Shown one piece after another: positions 63,190 to 64,000 of a stretch of 64,000 nucleotides of DNA. The first letter of the stretch is position 1. The number at the start of each line of letters is the position of its first letter. A model generated the notes under the pieces. The model was given only the letters and a program-made list of their open reading frames with translations, did no database searches and had not been told where the DNA came from. The position numbers and the translations under genes were made by a program. The stretch covers positions 5,300,501-5,364,500 of the forward strand of contig NZ_CP022219.1 in the NCBI RefSeq assembly GCF_004114915.1, given 5' to 3'. The stretch comes from Bradyrhizobium guangxiense. Lineage in GTDB: Bacteria; Pseudomonadota; Alphaproteobacteria; Rhizobiales; Xanthobacteraceae.

Positions 63190-64000
63190 TCAGTCCACCC
63201 TGGGCACAACAATGGTGTCCTCGGGGTGGAGGGTGACGGTGAGGCTGCCGCCGAGCGGTGGAATGCGGCTATAGGCCTGGTGATAGCTCGGCTGGCGCAG
63301 GCTGAGCGCGACGCCATCGGCAAGCGCCAGGAAGATGCGCAGGCTCTCGCCCTGGTAGACGATGTCGGTGACCGTGCCGGTCAGCCGGTTGCAGGCGGCA
63401 TCCTGCGCGCCATCGTCGATCAGCAGCTTTTCGCTGTGCACGGCGAGCATCAGCGCATCGCCATCGGGAATGGCGCGGGCGCTGCGCAGCAGCGCATTGC
63501 CGAGCGCGACGCTGGCGGCATCGACGCGGCGCACCGGCAGCATCGTTGCCTCGCCGATGAAGCTGGCGACAAAGGAATCGGCGGGATGGTCGTGCAGCCG
63601 CTCGGGCTCGTCGATCTGGATCAGGCGGCCGTCCTTCATGACGGCGACGCGGTCGCTCATGGTCAGCGCCTCGCGCTGGTCATGAGTGACGTAGATGATG
63701 GTGGCACCGATGCGCCGGTGCAGCGCGCGCAGCTCGATCTGCATGGATTCGCGCAGCTGCTTGTCGAGCGCGGAGAGCGGCTCGTCCATCAGGATCAGGC
63801 GGGGCTCGAAGATCATGGCACGCGCCAGCGCCACCCGCTGGCGCTGGCCGCCGGAGAGCTGGGCGATGCCGCGCTCCTCGTAGCCGGCGAGGCCGACCAT
63901 GCCGAGCGCCGCGCGCACCTTGTCGGGCCAGCTTGCTTTCGGCAGGCGGCGGGCGCGCAAGGGAAAGGCGACGTTCTCGCCGACGCTCATATGCGGGAAC
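63190..64000 (-). CDS. ABC transporter ATP-binding protein (PotA-like), truncated at window edge
   Basis: The visible 270 residues include the ABC signature AQLSGGQRQRVALARAMI, Walker B LILMDEPLSALD, the switch HDQREALTMSDR and a C-terminal TOBE-type domain. The codons before the ATG at 63990 read FPH, matching the LFPHMSVGENV context of PotA-type ATPases, so the true start and Walker A lie beyond base 64000. It powers the importer encoded downstream. Confidence 0.94.
   Translation of the reverse strand, partial: FPHMSVGENVAFPLRARRLPKASWPDKVRAALGMVGLAGYEERGIAQLSGGQRQRVALARAMIFEPRLILMDEPLSALDKQLRESMQIELRALHRRIGATIIYVTHDQREALTMSDRVAVMKDGRLIQIDEPERLHDHPADSFVASFIGEATMLPVRRVDAASVALGNALLRSARAIPDGDALMLAVHSEKLLIDDGAQDAACNRLTGTVTDIVYQGESLRIFLALADGVALSLRQPSYHQAYSRIPPLGGSLTVTLHPEDTIVVPRVD

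Overview
The window reads as a chromosomal segment of a Bradyrhizobium-like alphaproteobacterium (Nitrobacteraceae). The basis is very high GC with strong third-position G/C bias, the dispersed palindromic repeats typical of that group, a ROSE-type RNA thermometer in front of small heat-shock genes, and a gene set usual for rhizobia. I saw no insertion sequence, prophage, CRISPR array, rRNA or tRNA. The genus is inferred from content, not from a database search.

Layout. 1-11236 (+): glycogen and trehalose block, treS-maltokinase fusion (cut by the left edge), glgB, glgX, treZ and treY, tightly coupled. 11243-11907: a PHA-granule-type protein and a DUF3309 membrane peptide. 12040-15710: divergent ligD and ku, a bacterial end-joining pair. 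15833-24185 (-): kdp potassium uptake operon, in transcription order a 27-residue membrane peptide, kdpF, A, B, C, D, E. 24690-27917 (+): a run of small proteins, several with one membrane helix, one paralogous pair, and a DapA-like enzyme lacking the Schiff-base lysine. 28188-30431 (+): upp and an AMP-dependent ligase. 30455-37413 (-): six-gene operon of a TRAP transporter, acyl-CoA dehydrogenase, CoA ligase and CoA transferase. It is divergent from 37634-41050 (+): CaiB-type CoA transferase, MaoC hydratase, CitE-type lyase and an IclR regulator. Together these look like a route taking a branched C5 dicarboxylate to acetyl-CoA and pyruvate. 41164-45327 (-): glycine-zipper protein, Tat-exported FAH-family protein, HtrA-type protease, two small proteins and two Hsp20 chaperones. 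45676-55784: a solute-binding protein, a flavoprotein, an IclR regulator, and an amino/keto-acid operon (TPP enzyme, DadA-like oxidase, racemase-like protein, GntR regulator, SDR) preceded by a 2-hydroxyacid dehydrogenase. 55933-58304: phosphoesterase, Asp/Glu racemase, TetR regulator. 58381-64000 (-): polyamine-type ABC transporter operon with an FAD amine oxidase and a haloacid dehalogenase; its ATPase runs off the right edge.

The most striking signal is a promoter architecture shared four times within 2.7 kb, at 24319-24367 (-), 24579-24627 (+), 25471-25519 (+) and 26991-27039 (+). Each has TTATGAnnTyCCTAT (a TATGA/TATnn direct repeat with 11-bp period), then CTCG exactly 35 bp from the first T, then a CnnAnn hexamer 43 bp from it. 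One copy faces the kdp operon; the other three face the small-protein genes. This suggests a regulon shared by kdp and those uncharacterised genes, most simply under the OmpR-family regulator KdpE encoded in the same window. A second clear element is the ROSE-like hairpin over the Shine-Dalgarno of the first hsp20 gene (45335-45351), with an RpoH-like promoter upstream.
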